Source: Candidatus Rokuibacteriota bacterium (GTDB taxonomy: Bacteria; Methylomirabilota; Methylomirabilia; Rokubacteriales; CSP1-6). Taken from it: 64,000 nucleotides of DNA. Both the position numbers and the translations under genes were made by a program. The notes under the pieces were generated by a model. That model ran no database searches, was not told the origin of the DNA, and saw only the letters and a program-made list of their open reading frames with translations. Each line of letters opens with the position of its first letter. The first letter of the stretch is position 1. The stretch is from assembly GCA_003221515.1 (NCBI GenBank), contig QHSI01000106.1, positions 1-64,000 on the forward strand. Reading direction: 5' to 3'. Positions 25,994 through 35,039 of the stretch are shown piece after piece.

Positions 25994-26535
25994 GCCTGCT
26001 GCGCCCGGTCGTCGCGCTGCTTCGGGAGCGCGGGACCGCGTTCGCCGTGATCGGCGCGGCCGCGATGGCCGTCCACGGGGTGAGCCGCGCGACCCGCGAC
26101 ATCGACCTCTTCACGCTCTCCCAGGAATGTCTGGAGACGTCCTTCTGGACGTCGCTACGGACGACCGCCAGCATCGAGGCCTACGTCCGGAAGGGAGACG
26201 CCGCGGATCCTCTCGCCGGTGTCGTCAGGCTCACCGCGGCGGGCGAGAATCCGCTCGATGTCGTCGTCGGCAAGAGCTCCTGGCAACGGGCCGTGACCGA
26301 ACGCGCGCAGGACGCGGTGATCGAGGACGTGGCGGTCCGTGTGGCCGGCGCGCTCGATCTGATACTTCTCAAGTTGTACGCGGCCGGCCCACAGGACGCG
26401 TGGGACGTCGAGCAGCTGCTCACGGGCTCCGACGAGCCCGCACTGGTCGCTCAGATCGACGTGGCGGTCCGCGCGCTACCGCCGGATGGTCGGGCGCTTT
26501 GGGCGCGTATCCGGGCCGGGCGCCGCCCCGCCTGA
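25990..26535 (+). CDS. Nucleotidyltransferase-fold (AbiEii/MNT-like) protein, probable CTG start
   Basis: The motif IGAAAMAVHG...RATRDIDLF has the G-A-A/D-x-D pattern of polymerase-beta-like nucleotidyltransferases; DLILLKLYAAGPQDAWDVEQLL is the C-terminal helix shared with AbiEii-like and related proteins. The first ATG/GTG/TTG in frame is GTG at 26047, which would remove the helix before the motif. CTG at 25990 gives LSLLRPVVALLRERGTAFAV, overlaps the upstream TGA as CTGA, and has GAGGAG eight bases upstream. With it the protein is 181 aa. It could be a toxin of a TA pair or a simple NTase of unknown target. Confidence 0.78.
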   Translation: MSLLRPVVALLRERGTAFAVIGAAAMAVHGVSRATRDIDLFTLSQECLETSFWTSLRTTASIEAYVRKGDAADPLAGVVRLTAAGENPLDVVVGKSSWQRAVTERAQDAVIEDVAVRVAGALDLILLKLYAAGPQDAWDVEQLLTGSDEPALVAQIDVAVRALPPDGRALWARIRAGRRPA

Positions 26536-26545
26536 TTCGATGGGC

Positions 26546-27427
26546 TCACGCGCTGCGCGCGCCGTCGCGTAGCGACGTCAGCAGGCGACGGACCCAGACG
26601 CGAATCATCTCCCGTCGGTAGTCCGCGCTGCCCATCAGATCGGAGAGCGGCTCGGCCTCGCGCGCGGCGGCCTCCGCGGCCGCCCGCAGCGTCGCGTCGC
26701 CGGGCGCCTCACCGCGGAGGACCGCCTCGGCGCGAGGCGCGCGGATCGGCGTCGGAGCGACGCCGCCGAGACCGATGCGCACATCGTCCCAGCGTCCGCT
26801 CGAATCACGTACGACGAGCGCGGCCACACCCACGAGCGGCCGGTCCTCGGCCGAGCGCGACGTGAACTTCACGTAGCCGCTCCGCGCTCCGGCCGGGGTC
26901 GCCGGCACGCGGATCGCGGTGACGATCTCACCGGGCGCGAGCGCCGTCTCGTAGAAGCCGCGGAAGAAGTCCACGACCGGCACCGTGCGCCCGCCGGCCG
27001 CGCCGGCCACGCGCACCTCGGCCTCGAGGCACAACAGCGCCGGCGCCGGATCCGACGCGGCCTCCGCGTAGCAGAGGTTGCCGCCGATCGTTCCGGAGAC
27101 GCGGATGGCCGGCGTGGCCACGCGGCGCGCCGCCTCGGCGAGGAGCGGCCAGCCCTCGCGCACGGTCGGCGCCGTATCGATGTCGGCGAGGCGCGCCATC
27201 GCGCCGAGCTGCAACGTGCCGCCGTCGCGCCGGACCTCGGCGAGCTCCGGGAGGCGATGCAGCGAGATCACTCGATCGGGCTTGACGAGGCCCAGCCGGA
27301 TCATCGGCACGAGCGCGGTGCCGCCGGCGACCAGGCGCGCCTCGCCGTCGAGCGGGGACAGCGCGTCGAGCGCCGCGGGCAGCGTGTCCGGCTCGACCAG
27401 GTCGAAGGGGTAGAGGCGCACGCTCAC
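26546..27427 (-). CDS. FAD-binding subunit of a molybdenum hydroxylase (CoxM/XdhB type)
   Basis: The medium subunit of a xanthine-dehydrogenase-family enzyme, 293 aa. It binds FAD and passes electrons from the 2Fe-2S subunit to the acceptor. LVAGGTALVPMIRLG and VSGTIGGNLCYAEAASDPAPALL are the two FAD-binding motifs. The GTG at 27427 overlaps the stop of the small-subunit gene. It is the last gene of a four-gene operon ordered large, G, small, medium. Confidence 0.93.
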   Translation of the reverse strand: MSVRLYPFDLVEPDTLPAALDALSPLDGEARLVAGGTALVPMIRLGLVKPDRVISLHRLPELAEVRRDGGTLQLGAMARLADIDTAPTVREGWPLLAEAARRVATPAIRVSGTIGGNLCYAEAASDPAPALLCLEAEVRVAGAAGGRTVPVVDFFRGFYETALAPGEIVTAIRVPATPAGARSGYVKFTSRSAEDRPLVGVAALVVRDSSGRWDDVRIGLGGVAPTPIRAPRAEAVLRGEAPGDATLRAAAEAAAREAEPLSDLMGSADYRREMIRVWVRRLLTSLRDGARSA

Positions 27428-27885
27428 CTCGCGCCGGGCGCGGCGGCCAGCACGGCGTCGACGATCTTCGTGTAGCCGGTGCAGCGACACAGGTTGCCGG
27501 CGAGGGCCTCGCGGACGTCGTCCACCGTCGGCGCCGGATTCTGAGCGAGCAGCGCCTTCGCGGCCAGCAGCATGCCCGGCGTGCAGAAGCCGCACTGCGC
27601 GGCGCCGCGCTCGGCGAACGACGTCTGCAGCGGGTCGAGCCGCCCGTCCCGCTCGAGCCCTTCGACGGTCACCAGCGCGCGGCCCCGCACGTGCGCGGCG
27701 AGCACGAGGCAGGCGCGGATCGGCCGGCCGTCGGCCAGCACGGTGCACGTGCCGCACACGCCCTCGCCGCAGCCGTACTTGGTCCCCATCAAGTTGAGCC
27801 CGTCGCGCAGGAGGTCGAGCACGGTCCAGTGGCCCGGCGCCTCCGTGACGCAGGGACGCCCGTTGAGCGTCAGCTCGAGCTTCAC
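27424..27885 (-). CDS. 2Fe-2S subunit of a molybdenum hydroxylase (CoxS type)
   Basis: A 153-aa ferredoxin-like small subunit with both clusters: the plant-ferredoxin type KYGCGEGVCGTCTVL plus a downstream Cys, and the C-terminal QCGFCTPGM...CRCTGY. It moves electrons from the molybdenum site in the large subunit to FAD in the medium subunit. The GTG start overlaps the stop of the CoxG-like gene. Confidence 0.95.
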   Translation of the reverse strand: MKLELTLNGRPCVTEAPGHWTVLDLLRDGLNLMGTKYGCGEGVCGTCTVLADGRPIRACLVLAAHVRGRALVTVEGLERDGRLDPLQTSFAERGAAQCGFCTPGMLLAAKALLAQNPAPTVDDVREALAGNLCRCTGYTKIVDAVLAAAPGAR

Positions 27886-28337
27886 GCCAGCCGCCCGATC
27901 GCGGCGCGCACGTTGGCGGCGAACTCGCTCGCGAGCTGGCTGGCCTTGACCTTCATGACCGCGTCGCCGACGGCGCCGAGCCGCCCGAGCACGCGCACCT
28001 CGCTGCGATATCGCACGCGCGTGGCGGTCGGGGAGACCGGCTCGAGATCGAGGGTGCTACGCACCTCGACCTGGCTGGCGAGCTTGCGGTCGTCTCCGCG
28101 GCCCACCGACACCAGGTGACGCGGGCGATCGGCCTCGATGATCGTGATCCGAAGATTCTGGGTGGTCGAGAGGAACCCGACCTTGATCGTCAGGCGGACG
28201 CGATATGTAGTCGCGTCCTCTACTTCGAGGCTTTCGCAGCCCGGCAGACAGGGAGCGAGCCGCTTCGGGTCGAGCAAGAAGTCCCAGACGGTCTCGGCAG
28301 TGCCGTTGACGGTGAACTCTTCCTCGAAGAGAGGCAC
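27882..28337 (-). CDS. CoxG-like SRPBCC protein
   Basis: A 151-aa START/SRPBCC-fold protein (FEEEFTVNGTAETVWDFLLDP, CLPGCESLEVED) of the carbon monoxide dehydrogenase subunit G family. CoxG helps anchor or mature the hydroxylase at the membrane and, in CODH systems, can bind quinone. The GTG start lies 2 bp after the large-subunit stop. Its presence suggests the complex is matured or membrane-associated as CODHs are, though the large subunit is not a form I CODH. Confidence 0.9.
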   Translation of the reverse strand: MPLFEEEFTVNGTAETVWDFLLDPKRLAPCLPGCESLEVEDATTYRVRLTIKVGFLSTTQNLRITIIEADRPRHLVSVGRGDDRKLASQVEVRSTLDLEPVSPTATRVRYRSEVRVLGRLGAVGDAVMKVKASQLASEFAANVRAAIGRLA

Positions 28338-28339
28338 GG

Positions 28340-30628
28340 CTATGCCGGCGAGCCGAGAGCGGCGCGCACGCGCTCGGCCGTGATCGGCAGCTGCGTTACG
28401 CGCGCGCCCACCGCGCTCGAGACCGCGTTGGCCACGGCGGCGATGCTCGGGGTCATCGCCGGCTCGCCGAGGCCCTTGGCGCCGAACGGCCCGAGCCCGT
28501 CGCCGGACTCGAGCAGCAGGGTCTCGATCGGGGGGACGTCGAGCGAGGTCGGGATGCGATAGTCGACCAGGTGCGGGTTCTTGCTCACGCCGTTCTCCAG
28601 CGCGATCTCCTCCATGAGCGCGTACCCAAGGCCCTGGACGGCGCCGCCCTCGAGCTGCCCCTCGGCGCTCGCCCGGTTGATGACGCGCCCGGCGTCGAAG
28701 CAGGCCACGAACCGGCTCACGCGCGTGCGGCCGGTCTCTTCATCGACTTCGACCTCGATCGCGTGCGTGCCGAAGGTGTAGTCGTTGAAGGCCTTACCCT
28801 GCCCGGTGAGTGGATCGATGGTCGGCGCCGAGGGCGCATCGTATTTCTCCAGCGCCTGCACGGGCCGGCCCTCGGCGATCGCGCCCTTCACGACGCTCGC
28901 CATCGTCAGCGCGCGGCCCGGCGCGCCGCGGACGAACGCGTGGCCGTCGGCCAGCTCGACGTCGCCGGGCGCGGCCTCCAGCAGCGCCGCCGCAGCGGCG
29001 AGCAGGTGGTGGCGCACCTCCCGCGCGGCATTGAGCACGGCGTTGCCCGACATCAGCAGCTGGCGCGTCGCGGTGGTCGTGCCGGCGCGCGGCGTGAAGT
29101 GGCTGTCGCGCCCGACCGCGACGACCTGCGCCACGTCGAGGCCCAGCACCTCCGCCGTGATCGCGCAGAGCGACGAGGTCTGGCCGCCGCCCACGTCGGG
29201 CGCGGCGCAGCGCACGACGGCGGTGCCGTCCAGCTCCATGCCGACCCAGGCGCTCGCCGAATCACGCGTCCAGCACATGCGCCCGTACGGCGTGAACGAG
29301 GCGGCCACCGCGCGGCCGATGCGTGTCGGCCGCCGCGGTGAACGCGGCTCGCCCAGCCCCGCCCACGCGCGCCTCATCGTCTCGGAAAGCCGTGGCTCGG
29401 TCTCGAGCACCTGACCGGTGGCGAGCGCGTCGCCCTTGCGGAGGAAGTTCTTCTCGCGCAGCGCGAGCGAGTCCATGGCGAGCGTCGCCGCGAGCGCGTC
29501 CATCTGGCCTTCGTACGCGAGACAGGTCTGGATCGAGCCGAAGCACCGGTAGGCGCTCGCCACGGGGTTGTTCGTATAGACAGTGGTCGCGTCGACCTTG
29601 ACGTGCGGCACGCGGTACGGCCCCGTCGCGGTCACGAGGCTGTAGAGCAGCACCCAGGGCGAGAGCGCGGCGTAGGCGCCGGAGTCCGAGACCAGCTCGG
29701 CTTCGACCGCGGTCAGCGTGCCGTCGCGCGTGGCGCCCGTGCGATAGCGCATCACGTACGGATGGCGTTTGCCGTGGCCGATGAACGACTCTTCGCGCGA
29801 GAAGACCAGCTGCACGGGGCGGCGCGTCTTCCAGACGAGGAGCCCCAGCAGACACTCGACGGTGACGTCCTCCTTGCCGCCGAAGCCGCCGCCGAGGTAC
29901 GTGCCCTCGAGTCGCACGCGCCCGTGCGGCAGCTGGAGGATCTCGGCCACGTCGCGATAGTGCTCGAGCACTTGGGTGCTCACGCGCAGCACCAGGACGC
30001 CCTCGGCGTCGATCCAGCCGAGCCCGGTCTCGGTCTCGAGGTACACGTGGTCGACGAACGGCGTCCGGTACGTGTGCTCCACGACCACCGCGGCCTCGCT
30101 GAAGCCCCGCGCGACGTCGCCGGTGCGCAGGTGCCAGCGGCGGAGCACGTTGCCGCCGTCGTGGACGCGCGGCGCACTCGGGTCCAGCGCCGCGAGCGGA
30201 TCGTACACCCCCGGCAGCTCCTCGTACTCGACCTCGACGAGATCGGCCGCGCCGGCGGCGATCTCGGGAGTCTCGGCCGCGATCGCCACGACGGGCTCGC
30301 CCTGGAAGCGCACGCGGTCGGCGGCGAGCGCGGGCTGGGTCGCCAGCACGGCGCCGGCGGTGGCCTCGGCCATGCGGCCGGGCAGCTCCATGCGCAGCTC
30401 GTTGCGCGGCACGTCGGCCGCGGTGAGGACGGCGATCACGCCGGGCAGCGCGCGGGCGGCGCGCGTGTCGAGCCGCGCGATGCGCGCCGAGGCGTACGGG
30501 CTCCGCACGATCCGGCCGTGGAGCATGCCGGCCACCGCGAGGTCGCCGGCGTAGATCGGCCGGCCGCGCACCTTCTCCCACGCGTCCGCCCGCGCGGGGC
30601 TGGTGCCGATCACGCGATAGGCGGGCAT
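28340..30628 (-). CDS. Molybdopterin-binding large subunit of a xanthine dehydrogenase/CoxL-family hydroxylase
   Basis: A 762-aa catalytic subunit. It contains the aldehyde oxidase/xanthine dehydrogenase N-terminal domain (GRPIYAGDLAVAGMLHGRIV), the molybdenum-site loop AYRCFGSIQ, GGGFGGKEDV and the C-terminal catalytic glutamate in GAKGLGEPAM. The active-site loop is neither AYRCSFR (form I CO dehydrogenase) nor AYRGAGR (form II), and is closer to the AFRGFGGPQ of xanthine dehydrogenases, so the substrate is probably an N-heterocycle or aldehyde rather than CO. It is the first gene of the hydroxylase operon. Confidence 0.92.
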   Translation of the reverse strand: MPAYRVIGTSPARADAWEKVRGRPIYAGDLAVAGMLHGRIVRSPYASARIARLDTRAARALPGVIAVLTAADVPRNELRMELPGRMAEATAGAVLATQPALAADRVRFQGEPVVAIAAETPEIAAGAADLVEVEYEELPGVYDPLAALDPSAPRVHDGGNVLRRWHLRTGDVARGFSEAAVVVEHTYRTPFVDHVYLETETGLGWIDAEGVLVLRVSTQVLEHYRDVAEILQLPHGRVRLEGTYLGGGFGGKEDVTVECLLGLLVWKTRRPVQLVFSREESFIGHGKRHPYVMRYRTGATRDGTLTAVEAELVSDSGAYAALSPWVLLYSLVTATGPYRVPHVKVDATTVYTNNPVASAYRCFGSIQTCLAYEGQMDALAATLAMDSLALREKNFLRKGDALATGQVLETEPRLSETMRRAWAGLGEPRSPRRPTRIGRAVAASFTPYGRMCWTRDSASAWVGMELDGTAVVRCAAPDVGGGQTSSLCAITAEVLGLDVAQVVAVGRDSHFTPRAGTTTATRQLLMSGNAVLNAAREVRHHLLAAAAALLEAAPGDVELADGHAFVRGAPGRALTMASVVKGAIAEGRPVQALEKYDAPSAPTIDPLTGQGKAFNDYTFGTHAIEVEVDEETGRTRVSRFVACFDAGRVINRASAEGQLEGGAVQGLGYALMEEIALENGVSKNPHLVDYRIPTSLDVPPIETLLLESGDGLGPFGAKGLGEPAMTPSIAAVANAVSSAVGARVTQLPITAERVRAALGSPA

Positions 30629-30632
30629 GGCG

Positions 30633-32081
30633 TCAGTTCGGTTTCCCGGCCTCGTAGCATGCAGCGAAGAAGCGATCGTAGGCCTTGTCCTTCAAGCCAC
30701 GTCGGGTCCCTTCCTCGAGGCACTTGCGCGCGACCTTGTCGGACATGATCTGGCGCTCGAGGTCCGGCGAGACGAGCCCCAGCCCCTTGAGATAGGCCAC
30801 GTTCGGCTGGCGGTCGGCTCGCAGCGCGTAGGCCGTGGCGTTGTCGCCCAGCCCGTCGACCTCGTGCAGCCGCGCGCCACGGCGAAGCAGCAGCTGGAGC
30901 ATGGCAACGTCCGCATGCTGAGCGGCGTGCATCAGTGGGGTCCTGGCCGTGTGCTCGATGTCGTAGCGGCAGTCGAACTTGTCCTTCTTGTCGCTCGACA
31001 CGTAGCGATGATTGACGTCGGCCCCACGGCCGAGGAGGAGCTCGACGAGCGGTCGGTCGTTGAACCCGATCGCGTAGAAGAGCGGGGTCTTGCCGAACCC
31101 GTTCTGGTAGTCGATCTTCGCTCCGCGGTCGAGCAGGAAGCGGACGTTGCGGTGATTGCGAAGCGCGAAGAACAGCGCGGATTCGTCGCCGTAGTCGAGC
31201 GACCCCACGCGGTCGACGAGGAGGGTGAGGTGGGCCGGCGGCCGCTGCAGCAGCAGGGCGACGTTGAGGGCCATGCGGAGGTCGTCTTCGCCCGGGTCGA
31301 GGTCGAACAGCGCCTCCAGGTCGTCCAGCGAGCCCCTCGCGGGACGGGCGATGCCAAGGAGGCGCGAGGTCTCGGCTACGGAGACTCTCGGGAAGCTGCC
31401 GGCGGCGAACCGAACATAGATGTCGATCGCGAGGCTCGCGAGTGACCGGGCCTTTTGCTCCGGGTACTTGAAGTTACGCTGGTAGTGGCGCGTCAGCATC
31501 GGTGTCGCCTTCGCGATCTCGACCATGTAGGCCTGGTAGAGATCGAAGTTGTAGAGGCTCTCGTACGACCACCGCTCGAAGTAGTCGGAGACCGCGGCGT
31601 CGGTCGGCTGGAGCTCTGCGTCGGCGAACTTCTGAATCAGCGCTCTTTTGTCCAGGAGCCTTTCCGGAGCGAACCCAGCCTCGAGGAGGGAGAAGTTATA
31701 GCTGGCCCAGTGATAGCGGACGATCGTTCCGGTGCATCGCGGGGAGCCGTCGCTTCGTATGGTCTTGGTCAGCTCGTCCAGCCTTCGAAGAAATGGGAGC
31801 GAGCCGAGGTTCTCTTTGCAGGACCAGTCGATGTCGATGTTGAGCTGGGACGGCCACCCGAGATCGACGTTGTCCGTGAAGATCCGATCTCGGTAGCGCC
31901 TCATCTCCCAGCACGTCAGCTTCTTGTCGGCGAAGGGGTCGTAGGGCGGCTTCGGCTGGGGACACCGGTCGAGGTCGACCATGCCCTTCTCAGGATCGCA
32001 GTTCACGGGGTCGGCGCCTTCTGGGGACCGCCCGAATGGGGACAGAAGCGCGACCGCCAACGGTAGGAAGCAGCGCTTCAT
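30633..32081 (-). CDS. Secreted ankyrin-repeat protein
   Basis: A 482-aa protein with an N-terminal signal peptide (MKRCFLPLAVALLSPFG), a unique domain of about 270 residues with several Cys (NCDPEKG, LDRCPQP, KLTCWEM), and four or so C-terminal ankyrin repeats, for example NGFGKTPLFYAIGFNDRPLVELLL and RTPLMHAAQHADVAMLQLLL. Base composition looks less GC-rich than the neighbours. ATG at 32081 is chosen for its signal peptide; it overlaps the upstream gene by about 90 bp in another frame. It interrupts the catabolic operon and may have been inserted. Role unknown, possibly a periplasmic binding or interaction protein. Confidence 0.78.
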   Translation of the reverse strand: MKRCFLPLAVALLSPFGRSPEGADPVNCDPEKGMVDLDRCPQPKPPYDPFADKKLTCWEMRRYRDRIFTDNVDLGWPSQLNIDIDWSCKENLGSLPFLRRLDELTKTIRSDGSPRCTGTIVRYHWASYNFSLLEAGFAPERLLDKRALIQKFADAELQPTDAAVSDYFERWSYESLYNFDLYQAYMVEIAKATPMLTRHYQRNFKYPEQKARSLASLAIDIYVRFAAGSFPRVSVAETSRLLGIARPARGSLDDLEALFDLDPGEDDLRMALNVALLLQRPPAHLTLLVDRVGSLDYGDESALFFALRNHRNVRFLLDRGAKIDYQNGFGKTPLFYAIGFNDRPLVELLLGRGADVNHRYVSSDKKDKFDCRYDIEHTARTPLMHAAQHADVAMLQLLLRRGARLHEVDGLGDNATAYALRADRQPNVAYLKGLGLVSPDLERQIMSDKVARKCLEEGTRRGLKDKAYDRFFAACYEAGKPN

Positions 32082-32625
32082 ACGTCGGGTCGAGTCGCGT
32101 TTGAGCAGGGGGCAGGTCGATCGTGATCTGAAATACATCCGTCTTGTTCAACGCGACGAAGAAACTGAACATTCGGCTCAGGCTCCCCACCATCTCCATG
32201 CGCACCGCGGCCCGGCCGCCGATCACGGGGTATGCCGTCGCAAGCGGCCGCGAAGTCTGTCGACTCAGCTGATCGGCATACCACTGCTGGATCGACAGCC
32301 CGTTGGGGTTCATCTGCCGCTGGACCCAGAACTGCACGCGTAGATTCGATCCCTCGACCCGGGGCGGTCCACCGAGCATCACGTTCTCGGGCGCCGTTCC
32401 CTTCAGGGCACCCACGCTCCAGGTGCTCGGATACTTCGTCTCGAAGCCCATGGACTCGTTCCGATAGGTCTTCCAGCCCGAGGTGTCGATCGGAGGAACG
32501 GACTGTGCGGGTGCCGCGGTGACGGCGACGATGAACGTCAGGACGCTACCGAACCATTGGCACCACGACAGTCTTTTCCACCGAGGGGCGCCACGCGCGA
32601 CGGCCGCGCCCTCATCGCCGGCCAC
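31990..32625 (-). CDS. Secreted PsbP/DUF1795-like small protein of unknown function
   Basis: A 211-aa protein with a signal peptide ending near VTAAPAQS. The mature part (WKTYRNESMGFETKYPSTW ... GRAAVRMEMVGSLSRMFSFFVALN ... VFQITIDLP) looks like the PsbP/DUF1795-type fold, in which one domain follows an FxxxYPxxW opening. GTG at 32625 overlaps the SDR stop (TAGTG) and is the only standard start ahead of the signal peptide. The C-terminus overlaps the ankyrin gene by about 90 bp. Like that gene it looks less GC-rich, so the two may have arrived together. Confidence 0.6.
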   Translation of the reverse strand: MAGDEGAAVARGAPRWKRLSWCQWFGSVLTFIVAVTAAPAQSVPPIDTSGWKTYRNESMGFETKYPSTWSVGALKGTAPENVMLGGPPRVEGSNLRVQFWVQRQMNPNGLSIQQWYADQLSRQTSRPLATAYPVIGGRAAVRMEMVGSLSRMFSFFVALNKTDVFQITIDLPPAQTRLDPTYEALLPTVGGRASVPIRAVPRRRRPRELRS

Positions 32626-33404
32626 TAGACATCCCAGCCGCCGTCGACCGTGACCGACTGCCCGGTCATGTTCGACGAGTCGTCGGACACGAGGAAGAGC
32701 ACGGCGTTGGCGACGTCCTGCGCGATCGTGACGCGCTTGAGCGCCATCTCGTCGACGTACTCCTGGTAGACGCGCTCCGGCGTCCAGCCGCGCCTGCGCG
32801 CTTTCTCGCGACAGAGCTTGTCCATGCGGTCGCCGCCCACGATCCCGGGATGAAGCGCGTTGACGTTGACGTTGTACGGACCCGCCTCGAGCGCCACCGT
32901 CCGCGTGAAGCCGCGCAGCGCCCACTTCGAGGACGAGTACGCGGCACGGTTCTTGTAACCGCGCAGGCCCGAGGTGCCGCTGATGTTCACGATCTTGCCC
33001 CAGCGCTGCTGGATCATCCCGGGCAGCACGTGCTTCGTCGGCAGGAACGTCCCGCGCAGGTTGATCGCGATGACCTGATCGAAGTCGTCGGCCTTGATCT
33101 CCCAGACCGGTGTCTCGATGGGCCCGGTGATTCCGGCCGCGTTGACGAGGATGTCGACCCGTCCAAATGTTTCACGCGCGCGGGCGACCAGGCGCTCCAC
33201 TGCGGGCTCGTCGGTGACGTCGGTCGGCACCACGAGCGCGCGGCGGCCGAGCGCCTCGACCTCGCGCGCGAGGGCCTCGAGGGGCGCGGCCTCGCGCGCG
33301 GCGAGCGTCAAGTGCGCGCCTTCGCGGGCCAGCGTCAGACAGATGTCGCGGCCCATACCCTTGGCGGCGCCGGTGACGATGGCGATCCGGTCGGCGAGCT
33401 TCAT
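32625..33404 (-). CDS. SDR-family oxidoreductase (3-oxoacyl-ACP reductase-like)
   Basis: A 259-aa short-chain dehydrogenase with an intact active site. VTGAAKGMGRDICLTLA binds the cofactor, ILVNAAGITGP follows, and the catalytic residues are in NISGTSG (Ser) and AAYSSSKWAL (Tyr, Lys); the C-terminus is NMTGQSVTVDGGWDV. The ATG overlaps the hyuB stop (ATGA), so it belongs to the hydantoinase transcript and may oxidise or reduce a product of that pathway. Substrate is unknown. Confidence 0.92.
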   Translation of the reverse strand: MKLADRIAIVTGAAKGMGRDICLTLAREGAHLTLAAREAAPLEALAREVEALGRRALVVPTDVTDEPAVERLVARARETFGRVDILVNAAGITGPIETPVWEIKADDFDQVIAINLRGTFLPTKHVLPGMIQQRWGKIVNISGTSGLRGYKNRAAYSSSKWALRGFTRTVALEAGPYNVNVNALHPGIVGGDRMDKLCREKARRRGWTPERVYQEYVDEMALKRVTIAQDVANAVLFLVSDDSSNMTGQSVTVDGGWDV

Positions 33405-35026
33405 CCTCTGTAGTCCTCCGCGCGATCGCGCGCCGTCAGGTCGACGGGCCGCTCGGCCGGCGGCCCGTAGCCTCCGCCCCCGCACGTCTCGATGACGACC
33501 AGGTCGTTGGCGGCGAGCTGCACCGTCTCCTTGCCGCGGATCACTCGCTCACGCGGCCCGGGGTTCAGCGTGATGCGGAAGGGCGCGCCGTCGCGGCCGC
33601 CGGCGAGGCCGTACGGCGGCACCACGCGCCGGTCGAGCATGCTCGTGAGCGTGAGCTCCGGCGCCAGGATCCGGTAGGCGCGCCGGAAGCCGAGGCCGCC
33701 GCGGTGAGCGCCGTCGCCCCCCGAGCCGAGGCGGAGCGCCTGCTCCTCGACCATGATCGGATATTCGCCCTCGATGACCTCGATCGGCGTGTTCATCACG
33801 TTCGACATGTGAACTCGCACCGCCGAGGCGCCGTCCTTCGCGGCGGTCGCGCCCTCGCCGCCGCCGTGGACCTCGTAGAGGATCGCCCACCGGCCGTCGG
33901 GCTGGCGCGCGCCGAAGATCAGGACGCCGGAGGTCGTCGGCCCGCCGGCGATCACGCGATCCGGAAGGACAGGGGCCAGCGCCTTGATGATCGCGTCGAC
34001 CACGCGCTGCGACGTCTCGTGGTTGCCGCCGACGACGGGGCGATCCGGGTCCGCGCTCAGGACCGTGCCGGGCGGCACGTGGACGTGCAGCGGCCGGTAA
34101 CAGCCGTCGTTGGGCGGGACGTCCGGCGCGATCAGCGCCTTCATGGCGTAGTAGACCGCCGAGCACGCGATGTAGTAGGTCGTGTTCACGGGCCCGCGCG
34201 TCTGCGGCGCCGTGCCCGTGAAGTCGAAGCGCGCCTGGTCTCCGGCGATTTCAACGCGCACGTGGATTCGGATCGGCCGATCGTCGACGCCGTCGTCGTC
34301 GACCCAGTCCTCGCCTTCCCAGACGCCGTCCGGCAGCGCGCGGATGGCCGCCCGCATCTGGGTCTCCGACTCGGCGTGGAGCCGCTCGAAGCAGGCGCCG
34401 ATCGTGTCCCCGCCGTGGTGGGCGAAGAGCTCCTGCAGCCGGCGGGCCGCGACGTCGTTGGCGGCGAACTGGGCGAACATGTCGCCCTCGCGCTCGTCGC
34501 GTCCGCGCAGATTGGCGAGCACGAGGTCGATCGCGTCGCGCTGCGGTCCATCGGCCGCGAAGAGGGGGATCGGCGCGATGCGGAGTCCTTCCTGATAGCA
34601 CTCGGTCGCCGACGGCACGTAGCTGCCCGGCACGGCGCCGCCGATGTCCGCCCAGTGGGCGAGGTTGATCGCAAAGGCGACCAGGCGCCCGCCGACGAAG
34701 ACCGGCCGCACCGCCTTCACGTCGGGCAGATGGTTGCCGCCCACCTCCGGCAAGTTGAGGAACCACACGTCGCCCTCGCGCAGGCGCTCGCGTGGCACGC
34801 GCTTGAGGAACTCCTTGACGGTGAACCCCATGACGCCCAGGTGGATCGGGATGTCGCGCCCCTGCGCGATCAACCGGCCCTCGGCGTCGGTCAGCGCCGA
34901 CGAGAGATCGCCCGCCTCCTTGAGCAGCGGCGAGCGCGCCGAGCGCGTGACGATCACGCTCATCTCCTCCGCGATCGCGTAGAGCGCGTTGCGCACGACC
35001 TCGAGGGTGGCCGGGTGGAGGTTCAC
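33401..35026 (-). CDS. hyuB: Hydantoinase B / acetone-carboxylase-beta-like subunit (HyuB)
   Basis: A 541-aa protein of the hydantoinase B family. It contains the N-terminal EVVRNALYAIAEEMSVIVTR, GDVWFLNLPEVGGNHLPD, the DFTGTAPQTRGPVNTTYY and GCYRPLHVHVPPGT segments, and a Gly-rich C-terminus. HyuB acts with HyuA in ATP-dependent cyclic-amide hydrolysis (N-methylhydantoin, 5-oxoproline) or carboxylation reactions. The partner hyuA just upstream is broken, so the complex may be non-functional here. The GTG start at 35026 lies 13 bp after the hyuA stop. Confidence 0.93.
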   Translation of the reverse strand: MNLHPATLEVVRNALYAIAEEMSVIVTRSARSPLLKEAGDLSSALTDAEGRLIAQGRDIPIHLGVMGFTVKEFLKRVPRERLREGDVWFLNLPEVGGNHLPDVKAVRPVFVGGRLVAFAINLAHWADIGGAVPGSYVPSATECYQEGLRIAPIPLFAADGPQRDAIDLVLANLRGRDEREGDMFAQFAANDVAARRLQELFAHHGGDTIGACFERLHAESETQMRAAIRALPDGVWEGEDWVDDDGVDDRPIRIHVRVEIAGDQARFDFTGTAPQTRGPVNTTYYIACSAVYYAMKALIAPDVPPNDGCYRPLHVHVPPGTVLSADPDRPVVGGNHETSQRVVDAIIKALAPVLPDRVIAGGPTTSGVLIFGARQPDGRWAILYEVHGGGEGATAAKDGASAVRVHMSNVMNTPIEVIEGEYPIMVEEQALRLGSGGDGAHRGGLGFRRAYRILAPELTLTSMLDRRVVPPYGLAGGRDGAPFRITLNPGPRERVIRGKETVQLAANDLVVIETCGGGGYGPPAERPVDLTARDRAEDYRG

Positions 35027-35039
35027 GGGTCGACCTCGT

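Noticed and set aside
28340-30628. Form I carbon monoxide dehydrogenase large subunit
   Set aside because: The active-site loop reads AYRCFGSIQ, not AYRCSFR; the CoxG-like gene alone does not establish CO oxidation.
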